A DNA stretch of 64,000 nucleotides from Austropuccinia psidii. Taxonomy: Eukaryota; Basidiomycota; Pucciniomycetes; Pucciniales; Sphaerophragmiaceae. The stretch is from assembly GCA_023105745.1 (NCBI GenBank), contig JALGQZ010000006.1:65578316-65642315 (forward strand), written 5' to 3'. This document shows, piece by piece, positions 35,900 through 46,900 of this stretch. The position numbers and the translations under genes are program-made. The notes beneath the pieces are model-generated. The model saw only the letters and a program-made list of their open reading frames with translations, searched no databases and had not been told where the DNA came from. Numbering within the stretch: the stretch's first letter is position 1; every line of letters starts with the position of its first letter.

Positions 35900-38800
35900 T
35901 TTGATAGCAATGGAACTCTGGTTGTCATAATGGAGTACACACAAAAAACCTTAATTTTTTGATTCAAAAATAAGCTGTTTCATCCAGGATAAGTCTCATG
36001 CCAATTCAGTTAATGAATTCTATTCAGCTTCAGCTGGGGATAGTGCAGCAACCTTTTTTTATGTGCTCTCTATCCTAGGGTGCCATAGAAATAGATAAGA
36101 GAACAAGAGAGTGATTTCTTCTCAGTTCCTCCTCCCCAATCAGAATCAGTAAAGCCATAGATTTTTGAGTCAGGGTGTAGTATAAGGTTTCTTTAAAGGT
36201 TTAAGGTGAATTTTCAAGTCCCTGAAAGATATTCTAAGGTTGTATCACTGATTTATTATGTTCATCTTTTTGGATTTTCCAAGCATTGAGACAAAAAGGA
36301 AGTAGCAAACAATAGGTCTGGTCAAGTGCATTGCACCAGGTACTGGAGAAAACCTACCTCTCTTCTGAAGTTGAAGGGAGGTGGATCTACAGATTCTCCT
36401 TCTAGGTTCTTCAATTCTTTATAGCTACTAGGTAAGGGAGCAGAAGTTGGATGAACCTGGTTCATTTTGAATTCATTGAGGATTTTATGTAAGAACTTAT
36501 CTTGTATCAATGAGATTTATTCTTTGTTTTTCCTGATTCTGATTCCTAAAGCATATTTAACTTGTTCTAAATCTTCCATTTCAAAGAAGTTTTGATTTTA
36601 TTTATGAATTTTTCAATTTAATTCCCTCCAAAAATAAGATCATCAACATGAAAAATATTAGGAGAGGGTTCTTTCTGTCTTGTGAGTAAAATAGGAATGG
36701 ATCATTGAAGCGAGGAGTAAGACCTATATTGATCAGAGTATCTTTGAGAAATTTATTCCAGAAGCAAGGGCTTTTTTTAGTCCATAGAGAGACTTATTTA
36801 GTAGAAATACATCAGTTTTTGGATGTTCAAAATAGCCAGGTGGCTGAAAAATGTGATGGGTTTCTTCTGGTTTCCCATTAAAAAAGGTGCATTGAATATC
36901 CATTTGTTCATTGGGGTATTGATAAATGTAGCATAGTTTAATTAATAATCAAAGGGATCACAATCTTCAAGTTGGTTAGAATACCTCTGAATAGTCAATT
37001 CCTTCTTTTTTATTAAATCCCCTGACACATAATCTTGCCTTTAACTTGGAAAGATTTCCATCTTCATCAGTCTGTTGCTTTAATACCCATGTTGTGCTTA
37101 AAGGTTTGATGTTCTGATCAGGAATAACTGAAGATCAGAAATTATGGTTAGTCATGTTGGTTAATTCTATTTTGATACCATTTTTCCATTCTTGACTATT
37201 TACCCCACTTATGGCTTCTTCATATGACTTTGGATTGAGTGAGAGGTGGTCTTCTGAATTGGCATGATGTCTTTTTTGTCTCCGGTTAGTAAGGATATTT
37301 CTAGGATCACCAACATCTCCCAGAATTTCATTTTGGGGAATTTCTTTGGTTTCAGGTACCCAATAATATCCCTTGAAGGTTTTTCATTGAGTTTGTATGA
37401 CAGGGAAGTTTTCTATTAGGGAATCCTGTATAATTTTGTGACTTTGTTTGATTTCTGGTGGAATGTTGTTCTCAATTCAATCATTTGTGGTAGTAATATT
37501 CCCAATTAGGCAAGTTTCCATTTCATTTAGGACTAAGATGAAATATTACTGATCAGCTGAGGTAACTCCTTCTTTTTAAAAAGGAAATTCTGTTGGTAGA
37601 AATTTTAACTTTACCTGTCCCTGAGTCCATAACCCAATGAGATTGATGTGTCTCTCTATATCCCAAGAAGATACCTTGAATTCCTGCTTCATCAAGCTTT
37701 CTGTTTAATCTTTTTTTAGAATGATAGCTAAACATCAAAAAGGTTGATGATATTTGAGAGACAGTTCTTTATTGAACCACCTTTTAAAAGGAGCTTCGAA
37801 TTTTATATTTTTTGACAGAGTAATATTTTATGAATATACTTCTGAATTGGCGGCTTCAGCCCAAAAGGAGGAGTCTATTTCAGAGTTCTTGAGAAGAAAC
37901 CTGGGTCCATTTATAGTTGTTCTATTTCCTCTCTTGGCAAAAGGGTTTTGTTCAGGAGTTTAGGGAGCTGTAGTTATATGAGTACTTCCATTTTCTTAAA
38001 AAAACTCTTGAAGTTCTGAATTGACAAACTTGGTACCATTGTCTGAAAAAATATTTGTGAATTTGAAATTTGATTTTCTTTTAATTTCAGTTATGTTTTT
38101 TTTAAGTATTCCTTTGGTCTCTGATTTTGTGGTTAAGAAAGTGATTCAAGCAAAGTGAGAAAACCCATCAAGGATTTTAAAGATATAACATGCACTGGAC
38201 ACTGATGGAGGAGAAATCAGTTCACACAAATCTATGTGGAGGAATTCCAATTTTCAGGTATCTTGAGGAAGCTTCCAGAAAAGGGTATTTTGGTCATCTT
38301 TCAGGTTTCACACATAATGAAATTTATTTTAGGGATGTTTTGATTTGGGTACATTGTCCTAAGGCATTAAAGGGAGGGGTGACCGGCTGCTTGGTGAAGG
38401 GTGAAAGGACTTCTTTGGATAGTTGAAATGGCTTATTCTTTTGGAGATTAATGCAGCGTAAGATTTCCTGATGCTAGTGACCCAGTTACAGCTTTTTTCT
38501 TTTCTTGATCAACAACTTCAAACTTTTCCTTGTTAAGTAATCTAATGACATGGTGAGTCTTAAGAAAAATATCCATACTGATCAGATTTGTTGTCAGAGA
38601 GGGAATATAAAGAGTGTTGGAGAAGGTAAGTATAATGTTCTTGAATTCAAGTTGGATTGTACCACATCCTAAGGATTAAATAATTGATCCATTGGAAGGC
38701 TATATTCCTTGCTTCTTCAGCACAATAGATTGAAATTACTCTAGTTCACTTACCATTGAGGTAGTGGCACCAGAGTCCAGAGAAAAACAAGAGTTATTTG

Positions 38801-39150
38801 ATTAGCTATTTCTTGCTAGGAGATCTTTCACTAGTTTATTATTTTTGGGTTGTTTTTCTGGATGTAGCTTCCAACAATCTTCTTCCAAGTGTTGGACTTA
38901 TGGATTTTGTTAGGTATTAGTAGATCTATTTACTGTCCTGTTTTTATTTTGATTTTTGTTTATTTGAGCTGCCAGAGCTTTTTCAGTTTCAACGTCATAT
39001 CCAGTTTGTACAATGTAAGCATAGAGTTCTTAAATTGTATCTTTCAATGATGGGGTGACTTTTTTGATTTCACATTTTTTAAGCCATAATTTGCCATTAT
39101 TTTTATAGTCTCCAGGGAGATTTATAATTGCCCACATGGCAATCACCGAG
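35900..39150 (-). pseudogene. pol: copia pol (protease-integrase-RT-RNase H), heavily broken
   Basis: On the minus strand from right to left: the protease active site LDSGATTSMV (about 38790-38760), a gag-pre-integrase-like part, an integrase core with FSDNGTKFVNSELQEFF (about 38050-38000), then HQSHWVMDSGTGKVKIS (about 37650-37590), a typical copia post-integrase segment. RT follows with KKEGIDYSEVF (about 37010-36975) and the catalytic FHVDDLIFGGN (about 36655-36620). RNase H has FTDSDWGGG (about 36150). Stops and shifts occur every 30-80 codons, so it is long dead. Many A/T changes are consistent with C-to-T decay. Confidence 0.8.
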
Positions 39151-39194
39151 TCAAATAGAGTGGAGTGTTTCACTGTTTTGTTGTCTATGAGGCT

Positions 39195-39530
39195 TCAGAG
39201 TTGCCGAGTGTTCTCATGTAGTTTGTTTAAAGCTTCTTCTAACCTATTCTTTTGTAGGTGAATTGGAAATATCCTTTTTAGGTACATATTTTGATTTTGT
39301 ATTGTTTTGGGTTGATAGTATTTGTCAATACTTTCCCAGAGGATTGTTGGATTGTTATTTGCTTCAGAAGAAAACTGAGAAGCTATTTTGACGTTGCAAT
39401 TTATACAAATGATTTTTAATGCTAATTCTCTTCTTTTAGGATCCATTTTATCTCTATAAGCAGCTATTTTTGTGCTTTCTATTCCAGTAGCAAGAGAATA
39501 GAGTATCTTGAAAGTAAGGATGGATTTCAT
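39195..39530 (-). pseudogene. gag: copia gag fragment
   Basis: 111-codon minus-strand frame, part of a UBN2-type Gag: KILYSLATGIESTKIAAYRD, ILWESIDKYYQPKTIQN, then RLEEALNKLHENTRQL. It lies just inside the 5' LTR (39685-40189) as expected. A truncated start and missing downstream part mean it is a remnant. Confidence 0.65.
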
Positions 39531-39684
39531 TCTTACCTTCCAATTGAGAAAGTTGCTACCAGACAGTTTTTACTTCTCAGCTAGTTCTATGCTTTATTCA
39601 ACTATATTGGAAGGGTTACATTGACGTTCAATATATCTATGTTTTATATCTGTGTCCTTTATTTATAGAACTGGTCTCATAATA

Positions 39685-40189
39685 TGTAAGAAAAGAAACA
39701 CCTTAAGGAGGGAGGACTAGTGTTAGTCTTTAGCCAACGGCAGGAGCAGGGAGAGACACAATCGAACCTAATAGCAATAGCGATGAAAAAAAGGATGATA
39801 AATTTTAAATAAATAAAAGAAAGAGAATTAACAAGTAGCAAACTTAAGGAGGCAAGACTACTGTTAGTCTTTAGCTGACAACAGGAACAGGGAGAGACAC
39901 ATTCAAACCTAATAGCAATGGCAATGAAAAAAAGGATGAGTATAGGCTAGTAACAAACGGATGGGTCTTTATATAGACCAGTACAGCTATCTTATTAGTA
40001 TACTTATCTCACACAGGCTATGAGGAGTCGTGTATGAAAAGACATTTTATGATAGGTTGTAAGAGATGGACAATAGCTTTCAGAAAAGACTTAAAAACTA
40101 AGGAAAGGAATATGAATATCAAGAGGAATGAAAATCTAATATTCTATTATAAAAATAGCATATAAGATGACTTTTTTTTATGCTTTTAC
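39685..40189 (-). repeat. 5' LTR of the copia element
   Basis: Collinear with 35131-35691, with the internal AAGGAGG/GGGAGAGACACA module present twice (about 39705 and 39848). A CTTTATATAGACC TATA-like site is at about 39966. On the minus strand transcription would enter gag to the left. Confidence 0.8.
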
Positions 40190-42255
40190 TTCGGCCACCT
40201 TCTATTTTACAATTAGCCAGTAAATCAGAAAATTTTCAGAGAAACGGGGTACTTTTTTAAAAACCTATCATTTTCATCAAGAACCTCAAAAATTTCATCC
40301 CTTCCTCAACAGATGGAGTGATTGGAATCAATGAGGGAAGAAACACTAATATTATGTGAGGTTATACCTTAAATAAAGATCTTATTATTAATAATAAATA
40401 TCAAATTTGTAAAGCAAATACTCATATTCACTCTTTCTTCAGATTAAATCAATCACCCCTTTCCCAACTCAATTTTCTCAAAGGGCTTTGAAGATTTGAA
40501 ATACTTCTTCTTGTTTACCATCAAAAGATTTTGATATTAGTTCATATTAAAAATTTAGGTATAGAATTTCAGAAGAAATTTGTCTTTGATGTGGATCGCC
40601 ATGGCCCCATGTATATCTAATCCATTTAATTCTTGTTTGGTCACAAGACGAATTAGTTTCTTGAGACCAAATATGGGTTTGATTTGAAGCACCCAGTCTA
40701 GTTAATTGTTGGATCAAGTTTCTTTTATGGAGGATTTAGAGAGTGATTTCTCATTTTACTTATAAGTTGGATTTTTATTTTTGGCTCAAGTTAAATACAT
40801 CCGGTATCATAGCCTGTAACGAGGAAACTATAAGAGAAAATAATTGAGATCCCTGACAGAGGAGGCGGCTTGAGGGCTTTCAGGGATGACACAAACCTTA
40901 ATAAAGATGAAATAAAACGATTCAAAATAGTCATAAGATGAGGAAAAAAACTACACAGATAGACATTATTTATACTATTCCATCATAGGGTATATTATAG
41001 ATAGTACATGAGCTTGTTGGATGGTAAGATATTTCTAAAAATAGCGTAGTAATGGGACGCAGTTATCACAAGAGTCTGGATCAAAGGGTTGGTGCTCTTA
41101 ATTCACAGGATGTATTTCTGAATTTGAGTTGGTCATCTGAAAAGGGTTTGCTTTCCTTATAAAAATAATAACTCAGATGAAACTAGACTTACTTATTGAG
41201 CAGTTTTTCTTGGCTGGTTCTAGCTCCCAAAATTTCATCCAATAATGGCCGCACGTCCTCAATCATACCTGGAATCTTTTTTAACCATTTTAGGTGCATC
41301 ACTATGCCGTGTGAGATATGATGAGACAAATATCAAAGCCTCACAAAGCATTTTCCTTGAGTCCCAAAGAGGTAAATACAAAATTAACTCATCAAAAAGT
41401 ACAGATGAATAGAACCAAATTTTGTTCAATTTCAAGGAAAAACGGAGAAAAAAGTCTGACGAAGTAATAGAACCACTGATCAAGATATAAAAAAGTATAT
41501 GTATAAAAGTGAGAGTTCAGTAGGGCTTCATATCATTTGAAACACTTCTGGCATTGAATGAGATATTGTTCGGAACTACTACAAGGAGGGACCCAGTTAG
41601 ACTAGCGGTTTGATGGATCAGGGCCACAAAGGGAGGCTCATAAGAGAAGGCCGGAGAAGAACTTCAGTGGCTTTCTTCCTTCATCTAGAGTTTTGATTTC
41701 CTGATGAGAGACTCCTTAGACGAGATGCAAGGTTGCACGTGACTCGCGTGTGTTATAGGATAAGCAGCGTTCCAGTGGCTGAGACGGCAGTGCAATATTA
41801 CAATTGCCTTGGTAGATGGCAACAGCTCAAGACTCAGTCTTTCTAGGTCCTAGGCCTTTCTGACGAAATCGTAACAAGAAATGCTCGTCAAAATGGGGTG
41901 CAATTTCAAATTTCAAACGGTGATGAGTTTTTGTAAGCATCCTGCTGCAAGGCACTCTGTCCAGGATTCTATCAGTTTCTACAGTCATAACGTAAGGTTA
42001 TGCTGAAGCCTCAAGGGAAGAAATTACTGAGCGGAAAAATACAGCTTGGCAAGAAGCATAGGATACAGATGGCTATTATATTAAATACTAAGGGACTTTT
42101 CTGTATAGAAATTCTTCTCGGAATTTTCTTTAACTGTTCAAAATTCCCAAAAACGTTTCGCACCCCGTTACTTATGAGCATTTGGCTGTATAATTATCTA
42201 AAATGCTTTGATAATGTTGTACTGTATCATTTTTATATTACTTTGATAGGAAATA
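40190..42255. other. Unassigned DNA with one exon-like segment
   Basis: Mostly non-coding. On the minus strand at about 41308-41190, a well-formed open segment (MHLKWLKKIPGMIEDVRPLL, then DEILGARTSQEKLLN) is preceded by an AG acceptor-like site and followed by GTAAGT, so it may be an exon of an unrecognised host or element gene. 41550-41990 is GC-richer than its surroundings without coding evidence. Confidence 0.3.
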
Positions 42256-42305
42256 CAGTGGCCTGCCAATTATATGCGAACAAAAAGCATACAGGCAGGG
42301 CACTG
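42256..42305. repeat. Left TIR, itself a hairpin
   Basis: CAGTGGCCTGCC at the tip is followed by its near complement GGCAGGGCACTG at 42294-42305. The right end (about 43949-43987) has the same design: CTGCCCTGCCC, spacer, GGGCAGGGCAC. Each end can therefore fold on itself. Confidence 0.7.
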
Positions 42306-42592
42306 ATTTTTTTTTTTTGCTGCGCAGTTCGTGTCTCACACTCAGGGGCCTTTTTTTTTCTAAGTCGAACACAAAACAATTTTTTTAAATTTCATATATT
42401 CACTACTACAACTACTCAAGCATGTATAATTTGTTATGTTAAAAAATATAAATAAATAAAAATACATTATAATCAAAAAAAAAAAAAAAAAAAAAAAGAC
42501 CTGATAAGAGATTACAAAAACCAAGAGAAAGAGAAAATACAATCAGCGATTGTATTTTCAATGTGAGGAAGCAAAAAAAAACTTACCACTAA

Positions 42593-42630
42593 TGAATGGA
42601 GGTCCTAGTAAGAAGTTGGACCTCCATTCA
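42593..42630. repeat. Perfect 13-bp inverted repeat at the transposase stop
   Basis: TGAATGGAGGTCC and its exact complement GGACCTCCATTCA flank 12 bases and include the transposase stop codon. It could act as a transcription-stop hairpin. Confidence 0.75.
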
Positions 42631-43603
42631 TTTCAATAACCATGGCCATGTGTCATGGCATTGAGTAGAGGAGATTGTTGAGGAGGTTAACATGGAAATT
42701 GGTCCTCACAGTGTTAATTGCATGTCGTAGCTTGTCCACCGTCTGAGGTTGGTAGAGTTTACTTATTTGACTCTTCATTTTCTTCCATACATTTTAGATG
42801 GGATTCAAGTCGGGTGAATGAGCCAGCCAATCTAGCTTCTGGATCTCGTGCCAATTTTGCCAGTCTGTGCTTGCTTGGGCCATGTGGATGGGGGCATTGT
42901 CCTCCATCAAAAGGAGGCAGTGGCAACCACCAATCCAAGGGGCCTGCTCCATCCAGGCTATGAACAGAAGCAGGCCCGGTTGGTAGACTTGCTGAACCAT
43001 CTTGGTCAAGGTCATTTGCCCATTGAGAAAAACCAAAGGCGCTCGCATCGCCGCACAAAATGCCCCCAATGCCATGAGGCTTTGACAACCCAATCAATGG
43101 TTGACAGCAAGGTTCTCAAGGTTCCACTTCTTTTGAGGCATCCTCCAGACTCGTACCCGATCAACCTTTTTCCCAAGTTCAAATGCCAACTCATCTGTCC
43201 AAACAACCCGGGCCCAATCATTTATTGTCCAATGGCAGTGAGCTTGGGCAAAGGCAAGGCGCCGTTGGAAATCTTGAGGCCGGAGGTATGGTTTTTTGGG
43301 AGCAATGCGCGATTGCTTACCCAATTTGTGGATCTTGCGCTGGATTGTGCAAGTCAAAACTTGGTGAGTCATCAAGTCGGTGACCTGTGCAACTGTTAAG
43401 CGACAACCTTGAGTGATGATACAGTTGAGTTCTTGCCGGTCTCGTTCTGTCATGATTGGAGGTCGGCCGGTTTTTTTTTGGGTCCTCACAGTGCCAATAA
43501 TCTGGAATTTTGCGACCGTATGTAGATGGCTGAGAGCAGTATCCCAACTAAAACCAAAATTGCTCAAAATGGGAGGCCTCCTTGGTTCATCCCAACAATA
43601 CAT
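42605..43603 (-). pseudogene. Tc1-type DD34E/D transposase (broken)
   Basis: Minus-strand frame from ATG 43603 to TAG 42605. N-terminal helix-turn-helix region with KKTGRPPIMTERDRQEL (GRPR-like hinge). The catalytic first Asp is in VVWTDELAFELG, the second in LLMEDNAPIHMAQ, and the third acidic residue should follow SPDLNPI, where GAA has become TAA (42794). A TGA (about 43091, after LAVNH) and another stop in the last part (MP-HMAMVIE) also interrupt it. Length and order match Tc1-like transposases common in rusts, which excise and insert DNA at TA. The copy cannot be active but could be moved in trans. Confidence 0.9.
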
Positions 43604-43987
43604 CCCCTGGTTTCTATATCAAGGTAAGGCATCACATTCTGTTATTAAAAAAATATAAATAAATTCATTTCGTTTTTGGTAATCTGAGAAAGAGGACTGC
43701 ATACGTCTCAATTGTCCTCCTCAGCATTGGAAGTTTTCAAGCAGGTGAGGTTGTAGTTGGCCAGCACTGGTGAGTGCTGGCCGTCTTTTATGTTGTGAGA
43801 TGAAGCAGGCATAGTCGTTGTTGTCATTTTTAAGATGACAAATAAGACAAATATTAAAAAAAATAAAAAAAAGAAGAAGTTGAAGCCCGGAGCCGGAGCG
43901 CGACCTCTGACAAATGAGAGTTGTCCACAGGAACTCACAAGCGTACAACTGCCCTGCCCGTGTTTGCATACTTTGGGCAGGGCACTG

Positions 43988-46900
43988 TACAAAACACATA
44001 CCAACAGTATTGAATGTGAACATATTACTGAGGCGCTGGAGCATTTCATTATTTTCACCAAAAGAAAGCGGAAGATAAATTTTGGCATTTTGCTTTGAGA
44101 GAACTGAGTCGATTTTCCTCTCCTCTTTTTTCCATGCAAAAAATTCTTAAAGAAGTCTCTCTTTTTGGAGATAAATATGCTTCACTCTTTATACCCTTTT
44201 TTTCAAAAAAAAGGACAAGCAAAGTTTTGAGTTGATTATGGTATTTTTTTTGGATAACTTGAACTTAAAAAAGGTGATATCTATGGTTTTTTGAAATTCA
44301 TCACATCATAAAACATTCAGTTTTTAACTCTTTACTTTTCGTGTGGAATTTAATCTCATGTCTTTTTTGCATATCATCGAACAGAAGCCTTCTTTATCAT
44401 TATTGAAATAATTTGGTTCCCCATTATATAAAAAGGGACTCTCCTTAGTGACTTTCATTCCAAACATAACCCAGATATCCTGCCTAAGAAAATCCTTGTT
44501 TCAATGAATACATTGAAGCATATGTGGATAGGTAGATATATTTCGAGAAGTTCACTTCTACAAAATATTTGAAGATAAAACCATAAAATTAAAATATATC
44601 TTCCAATAATACTGAAGAGGAACTTTGGAATGAGATAATTGAAAAAGAAAAATTCAGTTAAAAAAAATTAGAATAAAACTTTTTTCTTTTACAAATTCCA
44701 GTAGAGACTCTCTTTTCAAAAACATAGCTCTATTACCAAATGAAGATTCTCATCTTATGACCACCTGAGCCTCTACTTTTAGACTCTTTTTCTGTATTTT
44801 TTGGGATATAAAAAATTAATGTGAGAGAAAAACCCTGAGCTTCAATACTTCAACCTAAAGGATTGTATTTCATATTTGAGTTTTTTGACCTGTTACTTTT
44901 TTAATATAAATGAGATTTATTTCTTCTACATTAAATGAAATCCAATTTGAAGTTAAAAAAATGTAAATTTTCAAATTTTCCAAAGGAAAATCTGAAAGTA
45001 AACCTGTAAGAACTGTTCAATTTTTTTGAATTTTTCAAAAAAATTACAATTACAGGTTATTTATTTTTCCTATTTGGAATTAATGGTTTAGGCTTAAAAA
45101 ACCATGGGCAATAGTTTTAGTGTTTATCAGTGTATATTGGAAAATATAGAAATCAATATATCTCTTGAAGATGTATTTCTTCCATAATTGTTCAGGGACA
45201 AAGAAGATAGATAATCTCACAATTTTTGGAGGAAATGATAGATTATTTCATAGCAACTGAGAAAAAAACAAATCATATTAGAGAAGATATAATTTAGAGT
45301 AATGACTACAACCCTGTTTCTATCCTATGAGAATTTCATATTCCAAGGAAGAATTTCCAAAGCTTTAAGCTGGATAAAATCACGAAATTCAGGGCCTTTT
45401 GAATAATATATTCTTAAAAAGTTTTATTGGAGAAGGTAAAGTAAATTGATTGATAAAATCAGAATAATTCAATTTTCTGTAGAGAAAACCCAATTTGAAT
45501 TAACTTAAACTTCTAATAATCAAAAAATTCTGATTTTGTGAAATTTTGCTTATTTTTTTCAAAAATTGGGAAGATACTATATCATTTTGAGAATATCGAT
45601 AAGCTCTATCTATTATTCTTAATAAAACAAAGATACATTAATGAAAAAGAGCTTTTTAAAATATATTATTTTTTCACCTATATTAGTTTCTGTTATTTTA
45701 GGAATATTTCCACTTCAAAAAAAGGATTCATATCAAAAGAAGTCATTTTTTCTCACGATACTGAGTAATTCACTGGAAAATTATGAAAATGAAATATTTG
45801 TCATTATTTTAATCTGAACTAACCCCATGAGTATCAGTAGCCAGAATTTATTAACAGAATCTTCAACTTTGTAATCCTCTAATAATTTCAAGGAACTTTG
45901 AATGTAAATTCTTCCCTAATTAATAAAACTCAATATAATACCTCTTCTATCAATTCTTAAATGCATATAAATTATAATTAATGTTTTTAAATAAAATATG
46001 AATATTATTTTAAAATTACCCTAGATGAGATAAGCTTAGATATATATGTAATTTATTGAATTAATCTGTCTTTAAATTAAATATTTTCATTTTTTTATAC
46101 TTTATTAATTTATTATTTTATCCATTAATGTGAGGAAGAAAGTTTCAATCTATAGAGATATTAATTGTCCTCTTTTCTTTAGCTTTATTCACACACTTTC
46201 AAGAGAATTTTAATCTAAATAAAACCATGAGATCCTCAATTGATTATTAAAAGTAGATAAAGAAGCATGACAGGTTCCAAATATCTTTTTGATATATTTA
46301 CATACCAATGAATTTACTAAAATATCCAATACTATGATATTTTCAACTGAAATCTTCACTTATGTTAGTGGTATCATACAGGAATATATTGAAGTATAAA
46401 CTCAAATAATAACCCATGAATGTTGAACTGATATCCAAATAAATTCAAAGTTTAGCTGATGATTTCCAAAAATAAGGAGGAGGTTTTAGATATAAAATAT
46501 TTTAGGTCCCTTTTTTCTTAATATTAACTCAGAATAATAGCTTATAATAATTATCTAATTAGCTTGAATAATGAGAAAACAAAGACCTACTGAAATTAAT
46601 ACGCTATTTAGCCAATTACTGATAATAAAGCTTCTAATACTTTTTCATGATAAAAATGGGTAATAAATTTCTCTTTCATTTAATTTCAAACAATTCAGTT
46701 CAAATAGTTCCTTTAAATTATTTTCTGATTCAGCTTATTTCCTTCCTAGCTTTACCTGTGGGGTAAAAGTGTATTATGAATTAACCCCCCCCTCCTCATC
46801 GAATTAAAAATAGAAAAAATCTTTCAATATTAAATGATGTTATCTATTAATAATGAAGATAATTCAATTGGAAATAAAGCTATGATTCAAAAAGAAAATT

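Larger units (their letters stand above)
35131..40189 (-). mobile_element. Ty1/copia retrotransposon, decayed, minus strand
   Basis: Direct LTRs at 35131-35691 and 39685-40189 flank about 4 kb. Read on the minus strand the order is gag, zinc-knuckle remnant, protease, integrase, RT, RNase H; integrase before RT defines copia type. Every domain is broken by stops and frameshifts. LTRs start TGTAAG and end TTTTAC on the plus strand. I found no clear target duplication. Confidence 0.85.
42256..43987 (-). mobile_element. Tc1/mariner element with both ends
   Basis: Ends are CAGTGGCCTGCC on the left and GGGCAGGGCACTG on the right (inverse of CAGTGCCCTGCCC), each flanked by TA (42254-42255 and 43988-43989), the hallmark Tc1/mariner target duplication. 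The inverted similarity extends about 45 bases. Inside is a broken transposase on the minus strand. Length is 1732 bases. Confidence 0.9.

Noticed and set aside
42000..42455. 151-codon plus-strand frame
   Set aside because: Crosses the left end of the Tc1 element and a poly-T run; no domain, so not a gene.
43835..44139. Frames at the right Tc1 end (both strands)
   Set aside because: Composed of poly-A/T and TIR sequence; simple consequences of the repeat.
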